Assembly: GCA_046047235.1 (NCBI GenBank)
Contig: JBJOII010000069.1
Location: forward strand, 1 to 22,867
From: JBMTVN01 sp046047235
Lineage (GTDB): Bacteria; Verrucomicrobiota; Verrucomicrobiia; Limisphaerales; JAHDYP01
Direction of reading: 5' to 3'
DNA length: 22,867 nucleotides
The notes beneath the pieces are model-generated. The model was given only the letters and a program-made list of their open reading frames with translations, searched no databases and was not told the origin of the DNA. A program made the translations under genes and the position numbers. Within the stretch, counting starts at the first letter, position 1; the number at the start of each line of letters is the position of its first letter. Of the stretch, positions 17,225 through 22,867 are shown piece after piece.

Positions 17225-17400
17225 ACCCACTATTCATCAGGCTCACCCCGCCCTGACGCAAGCAGAATGGGTCCAACAGCTTATAGTATAACCCTCACTC
17301 ATCGCCCCCATTTGCATTATACCTGCGCGACCCCGCAGACCCCGCCAGTGTTTCAAGGCTTCAGAATTTCAGAACAACCCCCGGAAACCCCCACCCCTGT

Positions 17401-17560
17401 TCGTGTCCATTGGCGTCCACTCGCAGTTACAAACCCATTCCTATTCGCGTCCATTCGTGTCCATTCGCGGTTACAAACCCATCCCCATTCGTGTCCATTG
17501 GCGTCCATTCGCGGTTACAAACCCATCCCCTCTCGCGTCCATTCGCGTCCATTCGCGGTC
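17401..17560. repeat. 44-bp tandem repeat, 3.6 copies, built on 'TCGYGTCCAT' submonomers
   Basis: Units run 17401-17444, 17445-17488, 17489-17532 and a partial 17533-17560. Each unit consists of two 10-bp TCGYGTCCAT-like words followed by TCGCGGTTACAAACCCAT and a short C-rich end. Units 2 and 3 are nearly identical and unit 1 is the most diverged. As 44 is not a multiple of three, each copy would be read in a different frame, which speaks against coding. I recall similar 'ATTCGTGTCCATTCGTGG' words as dispersed intergenic repeats in PVC-group and other environmental genomes; this is unverified memory. Confidence 0.9.
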
Positions 17561-17632
17561 AAAGGTCAGCAGCCAGCCCACGATGCGCAAGAACTTGAAA
17601 CTTCACTTGCCCTCCCAAAAGATACCCCGCTC

Positions 17633-19705
17633 ATGTTCAAGCTCGAGGCACCCTACCAGCCCTCCGGCGACCAACCGGCCGCCATCGAAAAACTGTCGCA
17701 AGGCCTCGACGAAGGCGCCCGCCACCAAGTCCTCCTCGGCGTCACCGGATCCGGTAAAACGTTCACGATGGCCAATGTCATCCGACACTTCAACCGCCCC
17801 ACCCTCGTCATCTCCCACAACAAAACGCTCGCCGCCCAACTCTACTCCGAAATCAAAAGCTTCTTCCCCCACAACGCCGTCGAATACTTCGTCAGCTACT
17901 TCGATTACTACCAGCCCGAAGCCTATATCCCCCGCACCGATACGTTCATTGAAAAGGACTCCAGCATTAACGAGGAGATCGAACGCCTCCGGCTCTCCAC
18001 GATGAGCTCCCTCATCAGTCGCAAGGACGTCATCGTCGTCGCCAGCGTCTCCTGCATCTATGGCATCGGCAGCAAAGACGACTACGAAGCCATGATCATC
18101 CCTCTCCATAAAGACCAGGATATCTCACGCGAACAACTCCTCACCCGACTCGTCGACCTCCAATACTCCCGCAACGACATCGCCTTCGAACGCGGCCAGT
18201 TCCGCGTCCGCGGCGATACGGTCGAGGTCTACCCCGCCCAAGCCGAAGACGCCCTCCGCATCGAGTTCTTCGGCGAAACCATCGACCGCCTCGCCCGTAT
18301 CGACCCCCTCACCGGCAACCGTATCGAAGACCTCGAATTCGTTACCATCTTCCCCGGCAAACAGTTCGTTACCCCCATGGAAAACATTAAACGTGCCGTG
18401 CGCACAATCCAGGAGGAACTCACCGAACGTATCGCCTTTTTCGAAAAACACGGAAAACTCCTCGAAGCCCAACGCATCAAAATGCGCACAGAGTATGACA
18501 TCGAAATGATGCTCGAAATGGGCTTCTGCTCCGGTATCGAAAACTACTCCCGCCACATCAGCGCCCGCCCCCCCGGCTCACGCCCCTGCACCATCATCGA
18601 TTTCTTCCCCAAAGACTTCCTCCTCGTCATCGATGAATCCCACGCCACCGTCCCCCAAATCGGCGGCATGTACGCCGGTGACCTCGCCCGTAAAACCGTC
18701 CTCGTCGACTTCGGCTTCCGCCTCCCCAGCGCCCTCGATAACCGCCCACTCGCCTTCGAAGAATTCCAGTCACTCCAAGGCCCTACCGTATACGTCAGCG
18801 CTACCCCAGGCCACCGCGAACTCGAATGGGCCAAACAACGCGTCACCGAACTCGTCATCCGCCCCACCGGCCTCGTCGACCCCCCCGTCTCCGTCCGCCC
18901 ACTCAAAGGCCAAATCGATGACCTCATCGAGGCCATCCGCCAACACGTCGATAAACACGAACGAATCCTCGTCACCACCCTCACCAAACGCACCGCCGAA
19001 GAACTCACCGACTACCTCCGCGACCTCGGCATCAACGTCCGCTACCTGCATAGCGAAATCGACGCCATCGAACGTGTCGAAATCCTCCGCGCCCTCCGAC
19101 AGGGACAGTTCGATGTCCTCGTCGGTATCAACCTCCTCCGCGAAGGCCTCGACCTCCCCGAAGTCGCCCTCGTCGCCATCCTCGATGCCGACAAGGAGGG
19201 CTACCTCCGCAGCGCCACCAGCCTCATCCAAACCGCCGGCCGCGCCGCCCGTCACCTCAACGGGCAGGTCATCCTCTACGCCGATGTCATGACGGATAGC
19301 ATCAAGAAATTCCTCGCCGTCTCAGAATACCGGCGCCAAAAGCAAATCGACTACAACCGCAAACACAATATCACACCCCGTAGCGTCACTCGCGCCGTCG
19401 AAGGCAGCCTCTCCCAACGCCTCTCCTCCACCAAGTCTGCTGACCACGTCCTCCGCGATGCCTCACCCGATTTCGATGTCTCCGAAACCATCCGCGAACT
19501 CGAAGCCGAAATGCTCGAAGCCGCCAACAACCTCGAATTCGAAAAAGCCGCCCTCCTCCGCGACCAAATCCGCGAACTAAAACGCTCCACCGGGATCGCT
19601 GCCCCCAAAGACTCGACCCCCACCTCCTACCCCAAACCCCGACGCTCCAACTTCAAAAAACCACCAGCCCACCAAGGCCCCACCATCCGCAGAAAAAAAC
19701 ACTAA
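17633..19705 (+). CDS. uvrB: Excinuclease ABC subunit UvrB
   Basis: UvrB is the damage-verifying helicase-like core of nucleotide excision repair, loaded by UvrA and cut-activated with UvrC. The start at 17633 (MFKLEAPYQPSGDQPAAIEK) gives 690 residues and the usual N-terminus. Walker A is GVTGSGKT (36-43). The DNA-clamping beta-hairpin is present (VSYFDYYQPEAYIPRTDTF, about 88-106). The DEAD-type box is VIDESH (332-337), helicase motifs SATPG and QTAGRAAR follow, and a UVR domain for UvrC contact lies at about 617-652 (ELEAEMLEAANNLEFEKAA). A basic Pro/Lys tail ends it. No strong Shine-Dalgarno is seen. The 122 codons upstream that remain open are repeat sequence and should not be annotated as protein. 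No clear LexA box was recognised. Confidence 0.97.
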   Translation: MFKLEAPYQPSGDQPAAIEKLSQGLDEGARHQVLLGVTGSGKTFTMANVIRHFNRPTLVISHNKTLAAQLYSEIKSFFPHNAVEYFVSYFDYYQPEAYIPRTDTFIEKDSSINEEIERLRLSTMSSLISRKDVIVVASVSCIYGIGSKDDYEAMIIPLHKDQDISREQLLTRLVDLQYSRNDIAFERGQFRVRGDTVEVYPAQAEDALRIEFFGETIDRLARIDPLTGNRIEDLEFVTIFPGKQFVTPMENIKRAVRTIQEELTERIAFFEKHGKLLEAQRIKMRTEYDIEMMLEMGFCSGIENYSRHISARPPGSRPCTIIDFFPKDFLLVIDESHATVPQIGGMYAGDLARKTVLVDFGFRLPSALDNRPLAFEEFQSLQGPTVYVSATPGHRELEWAKQRVTELVIRPTGLVDPPVSVRPLKGQIDDLIEAIRQHVDKHERILVTTLTKRTAEELTDYLRDLGINVRYLHSEIDAIERVEILRALRQGQFDVLVGINLLREGLDLPEVALVAILDADKEGYLRSATSLIQTAGRAARHLNGQVILYADVMTDSIKKFLAVSEYRRQKQIDYNRKHNITPRSVTRAVEGSLSQRLSSTKSADHVLRDASPDFDVSETIRELEAEMLEAANNLEFEKAALLRDQIRELKRSTGIAAPKDSTPTSYPKPRRSNFKKPPAHQGPTIRRKKH

Positions 19706-19725
19706 CCCCCCCCGCGCACGAATCT

Positions 19726-19781
19726 CCCACATCCCATCTCCCATCTCCCATCTCCTATCTCCCATCCCCTATCTGCCATCT
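19726..19781. repeat. Heptamer tandem repeat CCCATCT, eight units
   Basis: Eight consecutive 7-bp units with exact period run between the convergent uvrB and algH genes: one CCCACAT, three perfect CCCATCT, then CCTATCT, CCCATCC, CCTATCT and GCCATCT. The minus strand reads GGG runs separated by 4 nt, at 19726-19749, fitting a simple G-quadruplex pattern. It may be a variable-number locus or act in transcription ending of the convergent pair. Confidence 0.88.
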
Positions 19782-19801
19782 CCCCGCGCCACGCGACATC
19801 G

Positions 19802-20365
19802 CTAGTTCCACGAACAATCATCAGGCGAATCCGCCAACAACCGCTGCTCCCACCCCTGCTGCCGCAAAATCACCTTCCACAACTCCCCGGGCGCCGTCCC
19901 AAACACCAACTCCAGCGACGCCGGATGCGTCAGCCAGGCACCCCTCTCCATCTCCGATTCCAACTGCCCCGCGCTCCACCCCGCATACCCCGCAAAAACC
20001 CGAACCCGAGCGTCCTCCCCCATCCCCTCCCGCAACTCCACAAACTCATCCAGCTCATGCCCCAAACTCAATAACTCCATCACGTTCTCCTGCGCCATCC
20101 CCTCAAATGAATACAGATAACTGAACGCCGAAGGCTGAACCGGCCCACCCACAAATACCGGACACCCCCCAACCACCTCCTCAAATCCACCTTCCACCAT
20201 CTCCCCCAAGGTGCTCCCCGCCGGACGATTCAATACCAACCCAAACGCCCCCTCCGCATCATGCTGGCAGATCAAGACCACGGTCCGGTGAAAAAACGAC
20301 CCCGTCAAACTGCCCCCGTCCAGCAGCAACTTCCCCCTCAAAGATTCAAAACCAGCAGGCTTCAC
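19802..20365 (-). CDS. YqgE/AlgH family protein
   Basis: The 187-residue protein begins at a GTG codon and reads MKPAGFESLRGKLLLDGGSL. Family marks are SFFHRTVVLICQHDAEGAFGLVLNRP near the start in two pieces (FHRTVVLI and GAFGLVLNRP), VFVGGPVQPSAFSYL in the middle and the signature FAGYAGWSAGQLESEMERGA near the end. Length is typical. AlgH was named for an effect on alginate genes in Pseudomonas, but the general biochemical function of the family is not established. It is divergent from a small lipoprotein gene (57-nt gap) and convergent with uvrB. The upstream GCAGG is a poor ribosome site, and no other start fits better. Confidence 0.93.
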   Translation of the reverse strand: MKPAGFESLRGKLLLDGGSLTGSFFHRTVVLICQHDAEGAFGLVLNRPAGSTLGEMVEGGFEEVVGGCPVFVGGPVQPSAFSYLYSFEGMAQENVMELLSLGHELDEFVELREGMGEDARVRVFAGYAGWSAGQLESEMERGAWLTHPASLELVFGTAPGELWKVILRQQGWEQRLLADSPDDCSWN

Positions 20366-20422
20366 GTGCCAAAACTACCTGCACCCTTGCGCGAAAGACA
20401 ACCGTGATGTACGTGGTCCATT

Positions 20423-20572
20423 ATGCGCGCTATCCTAATCGCCACCATCACCTGCCTCCTCCTCGCCACCAGCTGTGCATCCAAACCCTCCGGCAACCGC
20501 GAGTTCATCCCCGGTAAAGGCTGGGTCCCCGTCTCCCAAACCCAACCCACTGCCCAGCCCGCCACCACCTGA
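20423..20572 (+). CDS. Small 49-residue predicted lipoprotein
   Basis: ATG at 20423 opens a 49-codon frame ending in TGA at 20570-20572. Residues 1-17 are a short type II signal: MRAILIATITCLLLATS, then Cys18 followed by ASKPSG. ATSC is an acceptable lipobox. The mature ~32 residues include the word FIPGKGWVPV and a Thr/Pro/Gln-rich tail. Codon choice (many C-ending codons) matches neighbouring plus-strand genes. No Shine-Dalgarno is obvious. The protein would sit in a membrane, with unknown role. I recall PGKGW-type tiny lipoproteins from PVC-group genomes but cannot verify it. It is too short for routine ORF cut-offs and easily missed. Confidence 0.72.
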   Translation: MRAILIATITCLLLATSCASKPSGNREFIPGKGWVPVSQTQPTAQPATT

Positions 20573-20578
20573 TACCCC

Positions 20579-20605
20579 TGCCCCAAAGGTCAAAGGTCGG
20601 GGGCA
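20579..20605 (+). terminator. Hairpin plus pyrimidine tract after the lipoprotein gene
   Basis: TGCCCC (20579-20584) pairs with GGGGCA (20600-20605) around a 15-nt loop that carries a tandem AAAGGTC (20585-20598). It begins 6 nt after the stop and is followed by a C/T-only run (20608-20640) with little U continuity. This may be a weak intrinsic or Rho-dependent end for the short gene. Confidence 0.32.
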
Positions 20606-20640
20606 CGCCTCTCTCTCCCCTCTCCCCCCTCCTCCCTCCC

Positions 20641-20663
20641 TGTGGTCCGCCGCGCGGACCGCA
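20641..20663 (+). promoter_or_regulatory. Hairpin in the ribBA leader
   Basis: GGTCCGC (20644-20650) and GCGGACC (20654-20660) pair perfectly around CGC; three further pairs (one G-U) extend the stem to 10 bp. It lies 52 nt before the ribBA start. The surrounding 143-bp gap has no room for, and none of the conserved words of, an FMN riboswitch. A local leader structure or a protein-binding dyad is possible. Confidence 0.35.
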
Positions 20664-20715
20664 ATCAACCGAAACACTGGACCTCCCCCACCCCCTTCCG
20701 TAAGCTCCGCCCCAC

Positions 20716-21915
20716 ATGAAGTTCCAACTGGACTCGATCGAATCGGTCATCGCTGACATCCGCCGCGGCCGAATGGTCGTCGTCGTCGATGATGCCGATC
20801 GCGAGAACGAAGGCGACCTCGTCCAGGCCGCTCAATGCGTCACGCCCGCTTCAATCAATTTTATGGCCCGCTACGGACGCGGCCTCATCTGCGTCCCCAC
20901 CACCGGCGAACGCCTCCAACAACTCGGCATCGCCTCCATGGTTGGGGATAACCGGGAAACCTTCCGCACCGACTTCCAGGTGAGTGTCGACGCCGCCAAA
21001 GACATCACCACCGGGATCAGCGCCGCCGACCGCGCCAAGACCATCCAGCTCATGGCCGACCCCGCGGCACTCCCCTCCGACCTCGTTCAACCCGGCCACG
21101 TCTTTCCCCTGCGAGCCAAAGCCGGTGGAGTTCTCCAGCGCGCCGGCCATACTGAAGCCGGGGTCGACCTTGCCCGACTCGCCGGTTGCCGCCCCATCAG
21201 TGCCATCTGCGAAATCATGACCGACAAAGGCACGATGATGCGCCTCCCCGGCCTCACCCGGTTCGCCAAAAAACATAAGCTCAAGATCTGCTCCATCGCC
21301 TCGCTCATCGCCTACCGACGCAGCAGCGAACAACTCGTCGAAAAAATCGAGTCCATCAAACTCCCCACCGCCTACGGCTTCTTCGACCTCCACCTCTACC
21401 GGTCCACCCTCAACGGCGAACAACACCTCGCCCTCGTCAAAGGTGACGTCGCCGGCAAAAAGAACGTCCTCGTCCGCGTCCATAGCGAATGCCTCACCGG
21501 CGATGTGTTCGGCTCCTTCCGCTGCGATTGCGGCCCGCAACTCCAAGCCGCCATGCAACGCATCAACGACGCCGGCCGCGGTGTCATCGTCTACATGCGA
21601 CAGGAAGGACGCGGCATCGGACTAGGCCCAAAAATCCAAGCCTACAAACTCCAGGAACAAGGCCTCGATACGGTCGAAGCCAACCGCGCCCTCGGCTTCG
21701 GCATGGACCTGCGTGAGTACGGACTCGGAGCCCAGATCCTCGCCGACCTCGGCCTCAAAACCATCCGGCTCCTCACCAATAACCCGCGCAAAATCGTCGG
21801 CCTCGAAGGCTACGGCCTCACCATCACAGAACAACTCCCCATCCGGATCAAACCCAATCCCCACAACGAAAAATACCTCAAGGCCAAACGCCAGAAGATG
21901 GGACACCTCCTCTAG
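20716..21915 (+). CDS. ribBA: Bifunctional 3,4-dihydroxy-2-butanone-4-phosphate synthase / GTP cyclohydrolase II
   Basis: The 399-residue protein catalyses both entry steps of riboflavin synthesis. The N-terminal RibB domain (1 to about 205) shows the acidic loop DDADRENEGDL (25-35), TTGISAADRAKT, and HVFPLRAKAGGVLQRAGHTEA with His145 and Glu147. The RibA domain (from about 213) has the zinc cysteines C259, C270 and C272 in SECLTGDVFGSFRCDCG, the MRQEGRGIGL motif and LLTNNPRK. All key residues are kept, so both activities are expected. The stop is 2 nt before the ribH start, so the two form an operon. No Shine-Dalgarno is visible before its ATG. Confidence 0.97.
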   Translation: MKFQLDSIESVIADIRRGRMVVVVDDADRENEGDLVQAAQCVTPASINFMARYGRGLICVPTTGERLQQLGIASMVGDNRETFRTDFQVSVDAAKDITTGISAADRAKTIQLMADPAALPSDLVQPGHVFPLRAKAGGVLQRAGHTEAGVDLARLAGCRPISAICEIMTDKGTMMRLPGLTRFAKKHKLKICSIASLIAYRRSSEQLVEKIESIKLPTAYGFFDLHLYRSTLNGEQHLALVKGDVAGKKNVLVRVHSECLTGDVFGSFRCDCGPQLQAAMQRINDAGRGVIVYMRQEGRGIGLGPKIQAYKLQEQGLDTVEANRALGFGMDLREYGLGAQILADLGLKTIRLLTNNPRKIVGLEGYGLTITEQLPIRIKPNPHNEKYLKAKRQKMGHLL

Positions 21916-21917
21916 CC

Positions 21918-22388
21918 ATGCTCAAAAAACCCGCCAAAAAGCCCGCCGCGTCCAGCCACCCGGGCCACTTCGCCATCGTCGCCTCCCAATATAACCAGCG
22001 CTACGTCGACGCACTCCTCCGCTACGCCCGCGCCGAACTCAAAGCCGCCAACGTCTCCTCCATCCAGGTCGTCCGCGTACCCGGCGCCTTCGAAATCCCC
22101 GTGGTCGCCTCCGCCCTCGCCCGCAATCACCTCCCGCGCCTCTCCGCCATCCTCTGCTTCGGCGTGGTCTTCCAAGGCGAAACCACCCACGCCCAGCATA
22201 TCAGCGACGCCGTCAGCCACGCCCTCGCCAAACTCCAGGTGGATTCTCTCATCCCCGTCATCCACGGGGTCTACCACTTCCAAAACGAAGAGCAGGCCCG
22301 CGTCCGCTGCCTCAGCAAAACCCATAGCCGCGGCATCGAAATCGCCCGCACCGCACTCTCCATGGCCAACGTCATGCAATCCCTCTAA
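21918..22388 (+). CDS. ribH: 6,7-dimethyl-8-ribityllumazine synthase
   Basis: RibH condenses the RibBA product dihydroxybutanone phosphate with the pyrimidine diamine to give lumazine, the riboflavin precursor. The 156 residues include VPGAFEIPV (54-62), the catalytic-His segment QGETTHAQHI with His91, and NEEQARVR with the phosphate-binding Arg130. Three family-typical spots differ from the Bacillus type: VIRG is VFQG, IFG is IHG, and NKG is SRG. The NEEQAR form is, from memory, usual in Verrucomicrobiota and related groups. A basic Lys/Pro-rich lead of about 15 residues precedes the core. It starts 2 nt after ribBA, so it is translationally coupled to it. Confidence 0.93.
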   Translation: MLKKPAKKPAASSHPGHFAIVASQYNQRYVDALLRYARAELKAANVSSIQVVRVPGAFEIPVVASALARNHLPRLSAILCFGVVFQGETTHAQHISDAVSHALAKLQVDSLIPVIHGVYHFQNEEQARVRCLSKTHSRGIEIARTALSMANVMQSL

Positions 22389-22401
22389 ATCCCACCCCAC
22401 G

Positions 22402-22867
22402 GTGATCACCGATGTCGTATCCTGGGTGATCTTGGGTGTTCGCGCCGCTGCCCGCCTCAGCGAGACAGCACGCCAACAGTACATCCGCCAGACCCGTTCA
22501 CGTACCCTCACTCTCCCACTCCCCCGCTTCTTCGCCCAAACCAACGCGTTCGATGCCCGCGCCTACTTCGAAGGCCCCGGCCAACACTGGCTCACCAACA
22601 CCCCCTCCGCCACCCTCTCCGCCAGCCAACAGCTGGAAATCCAATCGCTCCTCACCTCGTTCCCCGAACTCCAGCCCCACCAGAAAGACGCGCTCCGGCA
22701 CCACCACGCCCGCTGCCTCTCTCTCGATAAACTCACCACTTCACCCGATAACCTAGCCCCCGAAGAAGAAGCTTTCCTCTCCTCCACCACCATCCAGGCC
22801 TGGCAACAACCCCCTCCCTCCCAGACCTCCCCACTCCAATCCTCCGCCACTGACCTCATCCAAACCT
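22402..22867 (+). CDS. Unknown protein, 3' end beyond the window
   Basis: From GTG at 22402 the frame is open for all 155 codons to the window edge. It reads VITDVVSWVILGVRAAARLS and later FEGPGQHWLTN and SFPELQPHQKDALRHHHARC. Third positions are almost all C, as in ribBA and ribH, which makes coding likely. A second GTG at 22426 is a possible start; neither has a ribosome site. It lies 13 nt after ribH. In many bacteria nusB follows ribH, but I see no NusB motif here. I do not recognise the family. A partly helical, polar N-terminal region of a longer protein is all that can be said. Confidence 0.6.
   Translation, partial: MITDVVSWVILGVRAAARLSETARQQYIRQTRSRTLTLPLPRFFAQTNAFDARAYFEGPGQHWLTNTPSATLSASQQLEIQSLLTSFPELQPHQKDALRHHHARCLSLDKLTTSPDNLAPEEEAFLSSTTIQAWQQPPPSQTSPLQSSATDLIQT

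Larger units (their letters stand above)
17168..17632. other. 465-bp divergent intergenic region between the acetate operon and uvrB
   Basis: No gene is supported here. From left to right it holds a 19-bp dyad (17206-17224), an AT-rich TATAGTATAAC (17282-17292) that resembles a -10 box for uvrB but lacks a spaced -35, a tandem 8-mer TTCAGAAT/TTCAGAAC (17360-17375), and the 44-bp tandem repeat (17401-17560). The uvrB frame is open through this whole stretch from 17267, but the translated sequence is repeat-derived and unlike any UvrB N-terminus. Confidence 0.7.

Noticed and set aside
17360..17375. LexA-type SOS box upstream of uvrB from the TTCAGAAT/TTCAGAAC pair
   Set aside because: The words are direct, not inverted, repeats and do not match a LexA site that I can name with confidence.
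17401..17560. CRISPR array
   Set aside because: Units are contiguous 44-bp tandem copies with no unique spacers and no cas gene nearby.
20573..20715. FMN riboswitch before ribBA
   Set aside because: The gap is short and pyrimidine-rich, and the conserved six-helix aptamer words are not present.
22436..22756. 106-codon ATG frame after ribH
   Set aside because: It lies out of phase with the longer, C-ending frame from 22402 and is Pro/Ser/Ala low complexity.

Overview
The window is about 22.9 kb of GC-rich bacterial chromosome carrying 15 complete protein genes and one gene cut by the right edge. No rRNA, tRNA, CRISPR array, transposase or phage gene is visible. The lumazine synthase variant, the FIPGKGW mini-lipoprotein, the 'TCGYGTCCAT' intergenic repeat, and the mix of hydrogenase maturation, PFOR and ADP-forming acetyl-CoA synthetase genes best fit an anaerobic or facultative member of the PVC group, most likely Verrucomicrobiota. 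That assignment is inference and not proven by any marker gene here.

Layout. Positions 94-9118 are all on the minus strand, read right to left. They encode a universal stress protein, a radical SAM protein of the COG0731 type, HypF, HypC, pyruvate:ferredoxin oxidoreductase (NifJ) and a dihydroorotate-dehydrogenase-like flavoprotein. hypC and nifJ overlap, and a strong hairpin separates nifJ from the flavoprotein gene. A divergent gap (9119-9382) leads into a plus-strand envelope-stress block: an HtrA/DegP protease, a strong hairpin, then an overlapping OmpR-type regulator and histidine kinase. Converging on it is a minus-strand pair: an ADP-forming acetyl-CoA synthetase followed 8 nt later by a CoA-transferase fused to a GNAT acetyltransferase. 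A 465-bp divergent region with a perfect dyad and a 44-bp tandem repeat separates this pair from uvrB (+). A heptamer tandem repeat lies between uvrB and the convergent algH/yqgE gene (-). The right end (+) has a 49-residue lipoprotein gene, ribBA, ribH and a truncated unknown gene.

How the genes fit together. NifJ oxidises pyruvate to acetyl-CoA and reduced ferredoxin. The ADP-forming synthetase can convert acetyl-CoA to acetate with ATP formation, and the CoA-transferase can exchange acyl-CoA with acetate. HypF and HypC mature [NiFe]-hydrogenase, a likely sink or source for ferredoxin electrons, but no hydrogenase structural gene and no hypA, hypB, hypD or hypE lies inside the window. DegP with the two-component system fits envelope protein quality control. 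UvrB is a housekeeping repair protein, and RibBA plus RibH carry out steps of riboflavin synthesis.

The plus strand is C- and A-rich over genes of both orientations. This strand asymmetry creates long spurious antisense open frames, which were left out. I did not find a clearly new multi-gene system. The most interesting items are the catalytic-cysteine-free DHOD-like protein next to PFOR, the CoA-transferase/GNAT fusion beside a GNAT-less synthetase, the intergenic repeats and hairpins, and the tiny conserved-looking lipoprotein.
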